Shown: positions 11,669 through 20,244, counted from the stretch's first letter. The stretch: 64,000 nucleotides of DNA from Tepidamorphus gemmatus (GCF_004346195.1 NZ_SMAK01000003.1:124001-188000); one strand, 5' to 3'. Notes: generated by a model from the letters alone, not told the origin. Made by a program: numbers and translations.

Positions 11669-11688
11669 CCTGACAGCGTGCTGTCAGG
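11669..11688. promoter_or_regulatory. Palindromic operator candidate, copy 2
   Basis: CCTGACAG-CGTG-CTGTCAGG, a perfect 8-bp inverted repeat with a 4-base spacer, sharing the CTGACAG/CTGTCAG arms of the copy at 11636-11653. It sits 44 bases upstream of the WYL regulator ATG at 11732, a position suited to autoregulation. Confidence 0.65.
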
Positions 11689-11731
11689 AGGGATGGTCCA
11701 TGGTCAGCGAGGTTTCCGGAGAGCCGATCGC

Positions 11732-12457
11732 ATGCGCCGCGCTGACCGACTGTTCGAGATCATCCAGATCCTGCGCCGCCGCCACGGGGCGACGCGCGCC
11801 CGCGATCTCGCCGAGGCGCTGGAAGTGTCAGACCGCACCGTCTACCGCGACATCCGGGATCTGATGGCGAGCGGGGTGCCGATCGAGGGCGAGGCGGGGA
11901 TCGGCTATGTGCTCCGGGCCGGTTTCGACCTGCCGCCGCTGATGTTCACCGAGCAGGAGATCGAGGCGCTGGTGCTCGGCGCCCGCATCGTCGAATCGCT
12001 GTCGGATGCCGAGCTCGCGCGCGCCGCCTCCGACGTCATCGCCAAGGTCGAGGCGGTGATTCCCGACCGTCTGCGCGGCTACATGTCGAACACCGCGCTG
12101 CTCGCGCCGCCCGGCCAGTTCATGGAGCCCCTGCGCTTCGACCTCGCCGAACTGCGACGGGCGGTGCGGCAGCAGCTCAAGGTGCATTTCCGCTATACCG
12201 ACATCATCGGCCAGGCGTCGGAGCGGTCCGTGCGGCCATTGTCGCTCGCCTATTTCGGCCCGGTCTGGCTGCTCGCCGCCTGGTGCGAGCTCAGGGCCGA
12301 TTTCCGAACCTTCCGCCTCGACCGGATCGAGGACTTCCACGTCGAGCCGGAGCGCTTCCGCCACGAGCCGGGCAAGACGCTGACCGATTTCCTGCGCCGC
12401 GAACGGCCCTGGACACGCAGCGCGCTCAACCGGCCTGACGACGAGGAGGCGGGGTAG
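11732..12457 (+). CDS. WYL-domain transcriptional regulator (YafY family)
   Basis: The 241-residue protein has an N-terminal winged HTH (about residues 3-60, RADRLFEIIQILRRRHGATRA, with SDRTVYRDIRDL as recognition helix) and a WYL-type ligand-binding domain (about 135-220, including RSVRPLSLAYFGPVWLLAAW and FRTFRLDRIEDF). Family members sense small molecules or nucleic-acid signals and often regulate neighbours. The ATG at 11732 is chosen because GGAGA lies 10 bases upstream; a start at 11693 is possible. It is divergent from the DUF1127-VOC pair across the two palindromes. Its 3' end overlaps the convergent plsC by 32 bases. Confidence 0.9.
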   Translation: MRRADRLFEIIQILRRRHGATRARDLAEALEVSDRTVYRDIRDLMASGVPIEGEAGIGYVLRAGFDLPPLMFTEQEIEALVLGARIVESLSDAELARAASDVIAKVEAVIPDRLRGYMSNTALLAPPGQFMEPLRFDLAELRRAVRQQLKVHFRYTDIIGQASERSVRPLSLAYFGPVWLLAAWCELRADFRTFRLDRIEDFHVEPERFRHEPGKTLTDFLRRERPWTRSALNRPDDEEAG

Positions 12458-13241
12458 TAGGCGTGGCCGCGGCCACCATGCCCTCGAGCCTGGCGCGCGC
12501 CTCGTCCGGTATCGGTGGCGGGTTGGGGGCAGCGGCGGCCTCGCCGAGGAGACGGTCGCTGGCGGTCTCGATCGCCGTCTCGAGCCGCTCGCGGAACGCC
12601 TCGCGATCGAGGCCCGGCGGAATCGGCTCGAGGAACTCGACAAGAATCGTTCCGGGATAGCGCTGCCATTTGCGCCGCGGCCAGAAGAGGCCGGAATTGA
12701 GCGCCACCGGCAGGCAGGGAACCTGCATCGTCGCATAGAGCAGGCTCACTCCCTGCTTGTATTGCGGCGGGGCGCCGGGCGGCCGGCGCGTGCCTTCCGG
12801 GAAGATGACGATCTGGCGGCCGCGCGCGGCCTCCGCATGCGCCCGCCGCGCCATGTCCTTGAGCGCCGTCGCACCCCTGCCGCGGTCCACCGGGATCATC
12901 CGCATCTTGCGGCACCACCATCCGAACAGCGGGATCCAGGTGAGCTCCCGCTTCAGGATGAAGGCTGGATCGGAGAAGTAGGGTAGCAGCGCGAAGGTCT
13001 CGAACACCGACTGATGCTTGGCGGCAACCAGCAGCGGCATGCCTCGCCGGGGCAGCCCGCCCCGCACCTCGACCCGCACGCCGCCGATCACCTCGAGGAG
13101 CCAGGTCGAACAGCGCGCCCAGCCATGCACGCACCCGATCGTCCAGCGCCGCGGCAGCAGCAGCATCGGCGTGCAACCGATCATCCAGACGATGATGTTC
13201 AGGTAGAAGGCGATGTTGAAGAGTATCGACCTGACTGCCAA
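12426..13241 (-). CDS. plsC: 1-acyl-sn-glycerol-3-phosphate acyltransferase (PlsC)
   Basis: Transfers an acyl chain to lysophosphatidate, giving phosphatidate for phospholipid synthesis at the inner membrane. The protein has an N-terminal membrane segment (SILFNIAFYLNIIVWMIG), the catalytic block AAKHQSVFETFALLPYF (the HX4D/E type found in alphaproteobacteria), then WWCRKMRMIPVDR and the glycerophosphate-binding motif IFPEGTRRPPG. A TTG at 13241, preceded by AGGGG, gives the usual N-terminus (MAVRSILFN); a GTG at 13277 is the alternative. The last 32 bases overlap the 3' end of the WYL regulator on the other strand. Confidence 0.92.
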   Translation of the reverse strand: MAVRSILFNIAFYLNIIVWMIGCTPMLLLPRRWTIGCVHGWARCSTWLLEVIGGVRVEVRGGLPRRGMPLLVAAKHQSVFETFALLPYFSDPAFILKRELTWIPLFGWWCRKMRMIPVDRGRGATALKDMARRAHAEAARGRQIVIFPEGTRRPPGAPPQYKQGVSLLYATMQVPCLPVALNSGLFWPRRKWQRYPGTILVEFLEPIPPGLDREAFRERLETAIETASDRLLGEAAAAPNPPPIPDEARARLEGMVAAATPTTPPPRRQAG

Positions 13242-13301
13242 TGCCGTCGCCCCTGCTCGCTGCCGCGGGTCTGCCACGCCGTGCCGGCAGGCCGGCTGCG
13301 G

Positions 13302-14030
13302 TCAGTCGCCGGCGTGGGCAGCGCTGCGCGTCATCCCGGAGATCGCGGTCGGCTCGCTGAACCGCAACCGTGCGATCGACATCAGATACTTCGTGAACTC
13401 CGCGAGGAGAAGCCGGGCGGTGTCCGGATCGTGCCACCAGTCCTCGGCGCGCATCCTTTCCGTTACCACGGCGTGGGGGATCAGGCGCGCTTCCGGCAAC
13501 TCCCGCGCAATCTCGTTGAGACTGCGCGGCAGGTGGTAGCTCGAGGTGACGACGATCACCGAGCGGAAGCCGTTGCTGCGCACCCAGTCGCGCGTCTCCT
13601 TGGCGTTGCCGACGGTATTGAGTGCCGAGCGGCCGAGATCGACACAGCAGGAGAACAGGAACTCCGGAGCCAGCGTCAGGCTCGCCAGCGCCTCGCGGCT
13701 GGTGCTCGGATTGACGCCCGAAATCAGCAGCCGTCGCGCCCGGCCTTCGTTGAGCAGCGCCATGGCGTCGTTGATCCGGTCGGCGCCGCCGGTCAGCGCC
13801 ACGATGGCATCGGCGTATTCCGTCGTCTCGGGCTTCTGGAACCGGCTGACCGTATCGACGAAATGCAGGAATCCGATGGCGAAGGCGATGCCGCCCGCGA
13901 TGGCTGTCCCCGCCAGGCCGACGACGAGCATGCGCCATCGCGCACGGCGCTTCGGTGCCGGTCGCCGCACTGGCGTCTCGGTGTCCACGATTGCCCCCGG
14001 TGGCGCCTGGTCGCGTTCGATGTTCATCAT
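13302..14030 (-). CDS. YdcF family (DUF218) membrane-anchored protein
   Basis: A 242-residue protein with a basic N-terminus, one membrane span (about 34-56) and a DUF218 domain: DAIVALTGGADRINDAMALL, RRLLISGVNP, NTVGNAKETRDWVR and VIVVTSSYHLPRS. Relatives such as ElyC and SanA act in cell-envelope integrity. It stands 60 bases upstream of plsC on the same strand and downstream of ftsEX, a neighbourhood usual in Hyphomicrobiales. ATGs at 14030 and 14027 are adjacent and no strong ribosome site distinguishes them. Confidence 0.88.
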   Translation of the reverse strand: MMNIERDQAPPGAIVDTETPVRRPAPKRRARWRMLVVGLAGTAIAGGIAFAIGFLHFVDTVSRFQKPETTEYADAIVALTGGADRINDAMALLNEGRARRLLISGVNPSTSREALASLTLAPEFLFSCCVDLGRSALNTVGNAKETRDWVRSNGFRSVIVVTSSYHLPRSLNEIARELPEARLIPHAVVTERMRAEDWWHDPDTARLLLAEFTKYLMSIARLRFSEPTAISGMTRSAAHAGD

Positions 14031-14104
14031 GTCGGATCAACAGGATACTAGGGAATGAGGCGCGCTCGCGGCAAGCGCCGCGCGCCGCCGCCACGATTCT
14101 TCCG

Positions 14105-15073
14105 TCAGTCGAACACCCTGAGGAACCGGAACACGGTGATGCGCGAGGTCAGCGCCGTCAGCACCGCCACCAGCAGGACGGTCAGCACGACGCCGGCGAA
14201 GGTTGTCCAGCCGACGGAGACGGCGCCAAACAGCGCATCGAACTGGTCGCCGGCCGGCGTTGCCGCGAACTGGGCAGTGATCCAGCGCACCGCGCCGAAC
14301 GCCGCCACCGCCATTGCCCCGCCGGCCAGCCCTCCCTTCAGTCCGAGCCGCAGGAAATGCCGCTCGAACTCGCGGGCGATGAAGGATTCCTTCGCACCGA
14401 CCAGATGCAGGACCTCGACGATGTCCCTGTTGCTCGCCATCGCCCCGCGCGTCGCGAAGATCACCGAGAGCACCGTGGCGCACAGCACCAGGGCGAGGAT
14501 GCCGATGCCGGATACGATCAGCGTGTTCGCCATTACCGCCAGTCGCCCCTGCCAGAGCTCGTGATCGTCGAGGCTGGAGGTCGGTACTGCGCTCATCAGT
14601 CGCGCCCTGAGAGCGGCGATGTCGGGTGGAGCATGGCGGTCGATCTCGACGACGATCAGCCGCGGCACCGGCAGCTCGTCGAGATCGACGCCCGAGCCCA
14701 GCCACGGCTCCAGCAGGCCGCGCAACTCCGCCTCCGAAAGCGCCCGCACCGCGCGCACACCGGGCGTCGCACTGATCAGCGTGGTCGCCTCGTGAATCGC
14801 CGCCGCCATGTCGAGACCCTCAACCGGCCGGACCTGCACCGTGACCTCGCCGGCGATGTCGGTGCGCCAGTCGCTCGCCGCCGTGGCGACGACGGCGACT
14901 GCGCCGACGGTGATGCAGGCGAGGAACGACATGATCGCCAGCACGAAGAACAGGGCACGGCTCGCCACACCCGCTGCCGGCACGATGGCGGAGGACGGTT
15001 CGAACCCGAGCTCGTCCAGCTCGCGCCGCCGCTCGTCGTCGTCCATCGGTCCGGAGTTTGCAGGATGGGCCAT
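14105..15073 (-). CDS. ftsX: Cell division protein FtsX
   Basis: Inner-membrane permease-like partner of FtsE; together they couple the divisome to peptidoglycan hydrolase activation. The 322-residue protein has a cytoplasmic N-terminus, a first membrane span near 40-65 (RALFFVLAIMSFLACITVGA), an extracytoplasmic domain, then three spans in the last third beginning VMANTLIVSGIGILALVLC. The motif RDIVEVLHLVGAKESFIAREF is typical of FtsX. Eight bases separate it from ftsE. Confidence 0.95.
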   Translation of the reverse strand: MAHPANSGPMDDDERRRELDELGFEPSSAIVPAAGVASRALFFVLAIMSFLACITVGAVAVVATAASDWRTDIAGEVTVQVRPVEGLDMAAAIHEATTLISATPGVRAVRALSEAELRGLLEPWLGSGVDLDELPVPRLIVVEIDRHAPPDIAALRARLMSAVPTSSLDDHELWQGRLAVMANTLIVSGIGILALVLCATVLSVIFATRGAMASNRDIVEVLHLVGAKESFIAREFERHFLRLGLKGGLAGGAMAVAAFGAVRWITAQFAATPAGDQFDALFGAVSVGWTTFAGVVLTVLLVAVLTALTSRITVFRFLRVFD

Positions 15074-15081
15074 CGCTCGGG

Positions 15082-15741
15082 TCAGTCGTAGATGTGCATC
15101 CGGCCCTCGTTGAGGACGAAGCGGCGCGCATCGTACTGGTCCATGAGGCCGATGTCGTGGGTGGCGATGACAACCGTGGTGCCTAGCCGGTGCAGCTCCA
15201 TGAACAGCCGCAGCAGGCGCCGGGCGAGCGTCGGGTCGACATTGCCGGTCGGCTCGTCGGCAAGCAGCAGCTCCGGCTGGGTGATCACCGCCCGCGCGAT
15301 CGAGGCGCGCTGCTTCTCGCCGCCGGACAGGACCGGAGGATGCACATGCATGCGGTCGCCGAGGCCAACCCAGTGCAGCAGTTCGACCACGTCGGTGCGG
15401 TAGTCCGATTCCGCCTTGCCGATCACTCGCAGCGGCAGGGCGACGTTCTCATAGGTGGTCAGGTGGTCGAGCAGCCGGAAATCCTGGAAGATCACCCCGA
15501 TCCGCCGCCGCACCGTCGGCAGGTCCGACCGCGACAGCCTCGAGACGTCGTGGCCGAACATGGTGATCAGCCCGCGGGTCGGCTTCAGCGCCAGAAACAG
15601 CAGGCGCATCAGCGAGGTCTTGCCCGCGCCGGAGGGACCGGTGAGGAACTGGAACGACCCCGCATCGATTCGGAACGAGATGTCGCGCAGCACCTCCGGC
15701 CCCATGCCGTAGCGCAGACCGACATTTTCGAAACGGATCAC
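15082..15741 (-). CDS. ftsE: Cell division ATP-binding protein FtsE
   Basis: ABC ATPase partner of FtsX. The 219-residue product has Walker A GPSGAGKTS, signature LSGGEKQRASIARA and Walker B LLLADEPTGNVD, with the H-loop ATHDIGLMDQ. The GTG at 15741 (VIRFENVGLRYG) gives the standard FtsE length and has GGGAG about 7 bases upstream; an ATG at 15825 would add 28 unconserved residues. A TTAA-N7-TTAA box lies 45-59 bases upstream of the start. Confidence 0.96.
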   Translation of the reverse strand: MIRFENVGLRYGMGPEVLRDISFRIDAGSFQFLTGPSGAGKTSLMRLLFLALKPTRGLITMFGHDVSRLSRSDLPTVRRRIGVIFQDFRLLDHLTTYENVALPLRVIGKAESDYRTDVVELLHWVGLGDRMHVHPPVLSGGEKQRASIARAVITQPELLLADEPTGNVDPTLARRLLRLFMELHRLGTTVVIATHDIGLMDQYDARRFVLNEGRMHIYD

Positions 15742-15785
15742 GTCCTGCTCCCTGGACTGCCGGCGGCCACCATCGGCCGGTCCGC

Positions 15786-15801
15786 TTAAGGCTTCATTAA
15801 T
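15786..15801. promoter_or_regulatory. CtrA-type box upstream of ftsE
   Basis: TTAA-GGCTTCA-TTAA (15786-15800) has the exact spacing of the CtrA recognition sequence TTAA-N7-TTAAC known from Caulobacter and other alphaproteobacteria; the final C is a T here. It sits in the 140-base divergent region between ftsE and the zinc-ribbon gene, in otherwise GC-rich DNA. Binding by CtrA is inference. Confidence 0.55.
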
Positions 15802-15881
15802 CATAATCCGGGCAGTTGAAACCACGCGCCGCCCCGCGCGCCGTCGGGCCAGTCGCGGCTGGCGAACGTTTTGGGACGACG

Positions 15882-16733
15882 ATGACGATCACGTGTCCGA
15901 ACTGCGGCACGAGCTACGAAATCGATGCGGCAACCTTCCCGGCCGCCGGCCGCAAGGTCCGCTGCGCGCGCTGTCGCGAGATATGGCACGCCGAACGCAA
16001 CCTGTCGCCGACGTCAGCGCAGGAAATCCTCCCGCCCGAGGCTGCCCCTGCCGACGCCTTCGCCCACGCGCCCGACCCCGCTGCCGAGCCCGCCCCGCGC
16101 GGCGCACGGATCGTCGAGGACGGACCGGGTGAGGACGGACAGGTTGGAGACGGACGGGGCGAAGACGCTGCCGACAAGGTCGCACCGGCAACCGGTCGCG
16201 ATGTCGAACAGGCCGCCCGCGCCCGCGAGGCCGCCCGGCGCGCGGCCCGACTCCGGCGTCGCGCCGGCCGCGCCGGCCGGTCGGGTCTGGGGCCTTTCGA
16301 GGCGGCGCTGGTCGGAGCGGTCCTGGCGGGTGCTGCCGCGGCGGTGTACTACCGCGAGGACGTGGTGCGCGCGTTGCCCTCGGCGGCCGCGCTCTACGAG
16401 CTTGTCGGCCTGCCGGTCAACCTGCGCGGCCTCGAATTCGCGAATCTGAGCTATCGTCGCGATTTCGAGGACGGCATCCCGGTTCTGATCCTGGAGGGAG
16501 AGATCGTTAACATCCGCAACGAGCCGCTGCCGGTTCCCGCGATCCGCTTCGGCCTGCGCGGACGCTCGGGCGAGGAAATCTACGCCTGGAGCGTCGAGCC
16601 GCGTCAGAAGGTCATCGAACCGGCCGCCGTGATGCCGTTCCGGACCCGTCTCGCCTCGCCGCCGCGTGCCGCCGACACCGTGCAGATGCGCTTCATGGAG
16701 CGCGGCCGCCGCATCGTCGAGGCGCAGCCGTGA
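15882..16733 (+). CDS. Zinc-ribbon (MJ0042-type) membrane protein with DUF3426-like domain
   Basis: The 283-residue protein starts with a zinc ribbon (residues 1-33: ITCPNCGTSYEI and KVRCARCREIW, two CxxC pairs). A long acidic and then Arg-rich linker follows, with a single membrane span near 145-170 (FEAALVGAVLAGAAAAVYY) and a C-terminal extracytoplasmic domain (VLILEGEIVNIRNEPLPVP, VIEPAAVMPFRTRLASPP) of the DUF3426 type. Function is unknown. It is divergent from ftsE and its stop overlaps the hpt GTG start, an order common in Hyphomicrobiales. The ATG at 15882 immediately precedes the zinc ribbon. Confidence 0.88.
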   Translation: MTITCPNCGTSYEIDAATFPAAGRKVRCARCREIWHAERNLSPTSAQEILPPEAAPADAFAHAPDPAAEPAPRGARIVEDGPGEDGQVGDGRGEDAADKVAPATGRDVEQAARAREAARRAARLRRRAGRAGRSGLGPFEAALVGAVLAGAAAAVYYREDVVRALPSAAALYELVGLPVNLRGLEFANLSYRRDFEDGIPVLILEGEIVNIRNEPLPVPAIRFGLRGRSGEEIYAWSVEPRQKVIEPAAVMPFRTRLASPPRAADTVQMRFMERGRRIVEAQP

Positions 16734-17323
16734 CGACGATCGAGCGCCGCGGCTTGAGGATCCGGGTGCTGTTCTCGCCCGAAGAGATCGCCGCCCGCAA
16801 CCAGGCCCTCGCCGTCGAGATCGCTGCACGCAGCGGACCGGAATTCCTGGTGGTGGCGATCCTCAAGGGCAGCTTCGTCTTCGCCGCCGACCTGCTGCGC
16901 GCGCTCTACGCCGCCGGCCAGTCGCCGGAGGTCGAGTTCATGAGCCTGTCGAGCTATGGCGCCGGCACCGAATCCTCCGGCCGTGTCACCGTGCTGCGCG
17001 ACATCGAGAGCGACGTGCGCGACCGCACCGTCATCCTCGTCGACGACATCCTCGAATCCGGTCGCACGCTGGCCTACGCCAAGGATCTGCTGGTTGCGCG
17101 CGGCGCCGCCCGGGTCTTCACCTGCGTGCTGCTCGACAAGCCGGGCCACCGCAACGCATCGATCGAGGCCGATTTCGTCGGTTTCGATTGCCCGGATCTG
17201 TTCGTGGTCGGCTACGGCATGGACGTCGCGCATGCGTTCCGCGAGCTTCCCTTCGTCGGCGTCGTCGAGGGGCGCGTTTCCGAACTGGGGTCCGATGACG
17301 ATGGCGAGCATCCTGCTGGTTGA
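16730..17323 (+). CDS. hpt: Hypoxanthine phosphoribosyltransferase
   Basis: Purine salvage enzyme joining hypoxanthine (and often guanine) to PRPP. The 197-residue protein shows LVVAILKGSFVFAADLLRAL, the flexible loop MSLSSYGAGTESSG and the PRPP-binding motif VILVDDILESGRTLAY. The start is a GTG overlapping the upstream stop (GTGA), so translation is probably coupled. The last 29 bases overlap the following response regulator in another frame. Confidence 0.93.
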   Translation: MTTIERRGLRIRVLFSPEEIAARNQALAVEIAARSGPEFLVVAILKGSFVFAADLLRALYAAGQSPEVEFMSLSSYGAGTESSGRVTVLRDIESDVRDRTVILVDDILESGRTLAYAKDLLVARGAARVFTCVLLDKPGHRNASIEADFVGFDCPDLFVVGYGMDVAHAFRELPFVGVVEGRVSELGSDDDGEHPAG

Positions 17324-17699
17324 AGACGACGAGGGCGTGCGCGCCTTCGTAGCCCGCGCCCTCTCGAGCGAGGGTCACGAGGTGTACGAGGCCGGCGACG
17401 GCGCCGAAGCGCTGAATCTGCTGCGCGGACCGGCCAGCGGCTGCGACCTGGTACTGTCGGATATCGTGATGCCGGTGATGGACGGCATCGGCCTCGCCCT
17501 CAATGTCGCGCGCGAGCGTCCGGACGTGCCGATCCTGCTGATGACCGGCTACGCCAACCAGCGCGAGCGGGCGGGCGATCTCGACGAGATCGTCCGCGAC
17601 GTCGTGCTGAAGCCGTTCACCCTGGCCGAGATCCGCGCCAAGGTACGCGAGGTGCTCACAGCGCCGGCGGTCGCCGGCGAGGCCCACTGCAGCGCCTGA
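17295..17699 (+). CDS. Single-domain response regulator (CpdR-like)
   Basis: A stand-alone receiver domain of 134 residues: ILLVEDDEGVRAFVARAL carries the acidic pocket, VLSDIVMPVMDG the phospho-acceptor Asp, ILLMTGYANQ the Thr switch and VVLKPFTLAEIRAKV the Lys. No output domain is present. The pattern resembles CpdR, the alphaproteobacterial adaptor for ClpXP proteolysis, but also other stand-alone receivers, so no symbol is given. The ATG at 17295 lies inside hpt; an in-frame ATG at 17301 is the alternative. Coupling to hpt is likely. Confidence 0.9.
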   Translation: MTMASILLVEDDEGVRAFVARALSSEGHEVYEAGDGAEALNLLRGPASGCDLVLSDIVMPVMDGIGLALNVARERPDVPILLMTGYANQRERAGDLDEIVRDVVLKPFTLAEIRAKVREVLTAPAVAGEAHCSA

Positions 17700-17727
17700 T
17701 GGCCAGCCGCGACGGTCGCATCCCGCT

Positions 17728-20244
17728 TCAGAACCGTTCGAGCAGCCGCTCGATGTAGTCTCGTTCGAGTCGCGGCCGCGCCGGATCCGACAGGCGCCGG
17801 CGCAGTTCCTGCAGGATCTCGCGCGCACGCTGCACGTCGATCTCCTCCGGAACACGCACGGTGACGCCATAGTCCGGCCCCTCCGTGCGCAGCGGCCTGC
17901 CGAACGGGTCGGTGCGCTGGCGTGCCTGGCCGGGCTGGCCCGGAGCATTGCCCATCCCCTGGCCCTGCGCCATCTGCTCGGCCATGGACTGGGCGCCGCG
18001 CCTCAGATTGTCGAGCGCGCGGCCCTGCTGGCCGAGTGCCTCGCCCGTCTCGCCGGCGCCGAGCGACTGCTCCGCCTCGCCCATGGCCTCGCCGGCCTGG
18101 CCGAGTTCGTTGCCGGGGTCGACGCCCATCCCGCGCAGCTGGTCGAGCAGCTCCTGCAGCTGCTGGCGAAGATCGCCCTGGCCCTGACCGAGCTGGCCGA
18201 GTTCCTGGCTGCGCTGGCCGTCCTCGGGCTGCCCCTGTCCCTGCTGCTGGTCGAAGCGGTGGGTCTCGTCCATAAGCTGCTGCTGACGCCGGATCATCTC
18301 GCCGAGCCGGTCGAGCGCCTCGCCCATCGGCCCGGCCTGCATCGGCCCGGCCTGCATCTGGCCGTTCTGCAGGTTCTCGAGCAGGTTCTGCAACTCGCTC
18401 AGCATCTGCCGGGCAGCATCGCGCGAACCGCTGCGGGCCATGTTCTCGATGGCGTCGAGCAGGCGCTGCAGGTCGTTGCGCGAGAACATCCGGGCGTTCG
18501 GGTCGATCGGCATCGGCTGCTGGGCCTGCTGGTTCTCCATTGCCCGTCGTGCCATCTCCGCAAGGAACTGGTCCAGCGCCTCCCTGAGTTCGGCCATCAG
18601 CCGCTCGATCTCGGCGTCGGAGGCGCCTTCCTCGAGCGCCCGCATCAGCCGCTCCTGCGCCGCGCGCAGATCGCGGGCCGCCAGCGACAGGTCGCCGTCC
18701 TCGAGCTGCAGCGCGATCTCCCAGAGCTGATCGACGACGCTGACCAGCGTCTCGTCATCGCCCCTGGCATTGCGCAAGCGCCAGTATGCAGAGCGCAGGC
18801 CGAGATAGATGCCGTAGTCGGCGATATGCCGCTCCGGCTCCATGGTCAGTGCGTCGAGCGCCATCGCCACGTCGCCGACCGCGCCGCGGTCGAGCGCCAG
18901 CTCACGCCGCTGCTCGACCACCGCCCGCGCCAGCGGGTCGAAGAACCGCCGCTGCGGCAGGGTGAGTTCCACCGGTTCGCTCATCCCTTCCTGGCCCAGG
19001 TCGTCGCGCGCGACGAGCGTCAGGCGCACCTGGGAACCCGCCCAGGGATGCGCGGCGAGATCACGGATGGTCTGCGCGGTGCCCGACTGGGCGCGCATCT
19101 GCGGCAGCGTCAGCGGGAAGTCGGGCGCCGGGATCAAAGGATCGGCGGCGGCGAGTCCAGCCTCCAGAGGCCGGAACCGTGCCTCCGCCGAAACGATCCC
19201 GTAATCGTCCTCGACCGAATAGATCAGCCGCAACGCCTGACTCGCGGTCACGTCGGGCGGGCGCTGCAACGAGATCGACGGTGGGATGTCAGCGATCACC
19301 TCGAAGGTCCAGGCGTGCATCTTGCGTCCGCCGACGCCGATCGCGACGCTGCCCGCCGTCTCCAGCTCGATCTCGTATTCCGCCGGACCCGTCGCGGTGC
19401 GGACGGCATCGCCCGCGGGCGCGGTCGGCAGGATGGTCACCGGATCGGCCGAGCCGAACACCGCCGAGACCTCGACATCGGCATCACGCGGGGCGCGGAT
19501 GACGAGCCGAGAGCCTTGCGGCACCTCGATCCGCGACTCCGCGACGGGACGGGCCGACGGGCCGCTCAACAGCATCGGCGGCCGGCCCGTGTAGCGCGGC
19601 GGTGAAACCCAGGCGTCGATGCGCGCGGCGACCGCCTCGCGCACTTCGCCGCGGCCGGTCGCCGAGACGAGGCGTCCGTACCAGTCCGGGCCGGCCCAGG
19701 TCAGCGCGATCACGAACACGAGCAGCACGATCGCCCTGAGCGCATAGGGATCGCGGGCCGCCACGCGCGGTTGCGGTGCGCCGGCCGACAGCCGCCCGAT
19801 GCTGGCGGCGGCGCGGGCGCGGTGCGCCGCCCACAGGGCGTCCGTTGCCGGGTCGCTCGCCTGGCCGGACATCCGGTCCTCGAGCGCCGTCAGCGGCCGG
19901 TGCGCAAGACCGGAGCGCGACTCGACGCGGTGCCGCGCCGCGTCCCGCTGTGGCAGGCGCGCCCGCGTCAGCGGCCACAGCGCCGCAAGGAAGGTGGCGG
20001 CGAACAGCGCGAGGCCCGCGATCCGCAGTGCGGGCCCGACGCTGAGCCACAACCCGAACCATGAGACGATGCAGTAGACCGCGACGACGATCAGCGCGGG
20101 GATCAGGGCGGGCCAGATGCTCTCGACCGCGAGCGCGGCGGCCGCGCGGCGGGTCGCTGCCTGAACGGATCGGGCGAACCGACCCGCCGGCTCGGTCGCG
20201 TCGGTCGGTCGTCCGCGTGGTCTGGTCATGCCGGGTCGGGCCAC
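17728..20244 (-). CDS. TIGR02302 family large membrane protein
   Basis: About 838 residues. Two hydrophobic segments near the N-terminus (around 40-90, then about 150-170, AIVLLVFVIALTWAG) anchor it; a large extracytoplasmic part follows with WVSPPRYTGRPPMLL and DDYGIVSAEARF. The last third is helical, and from about residue 590 is rich in Gln, Met and Gly (repeats such as QAGPM) before a conserved-looking basic C-terminus. This is the TIGR02302 family of Rhizobiales, with no known function. The GTG at 20244 has GGAGG 5 bases upstream; ATG 20229 is possible. It converges on the response regulator. Confidence 0.87.
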   Translation of the reverse strand: MARPGMTRPRGRPTDATEPAGRFARSVQAATRRAAAALAVESIWPALIPALIVVAVYCIVSWFGLWLSVGPALRIAGLALFAATFLAALWPLTRARLPQRDAARHRVESRSGLAHRPLTALEDRMSGQASDPATDALWAAHRARAAASIGRLSAGAPQPRVAARDPYALRAIVLLVFVIALTWAGPDWYGRLVSATGRGEVREAVAARIDAWVSPPRYTGRPPMLLSGPSARPVAESRIEVPQGSRLVIRAPRDADVEVSAVFGSADPVTILPTAPAGDAVRTATGPAEYEIELETAGSVAIGVGGRKMHAWTFEVIADIPPSISLQRPPDVTASQALRLIYSVEDDYGIVSAEARFRPLEAGLAAADPLIPAPDFPLTLPQMRAQSGTAQTIRDLAAHPWAGSQVRLTLVARDDLGQEGMSEPVELTLPQRRFFDPLARAVVEQRRELALDRGAVGDVAMALDALTMEPERHIADYGIYLGLRSAYWRLRNARGDDETLVSVVDQLWEIALQLEDGDLSLAARDLRAAQERLMRALEEGASDAEIERLMAELREALDQFLAEMARRAMENQQAQQPMPIDPNARMFSRNDLQRLLDAIENMARSGSRDAARQMLSELQNLLENLQNGQMQAGPMQAGPMGEALDRLGEMIRRQQQLMDETHRFDQQQGQGQPEDGQRSQELGQLGQGQGDLRQQLQELLDQLRGMGVDPGNELGQAGEAMGEAEQSLGAGETGEALGQQGRALDNLRRGAQSMAEQMAQGQGMGNAPGQPGQARQRTDPFGRPLRTEGPDYGVTVRVPEEIDVQRAREILQELRRRLSDPARPRLERDYIERLLERF

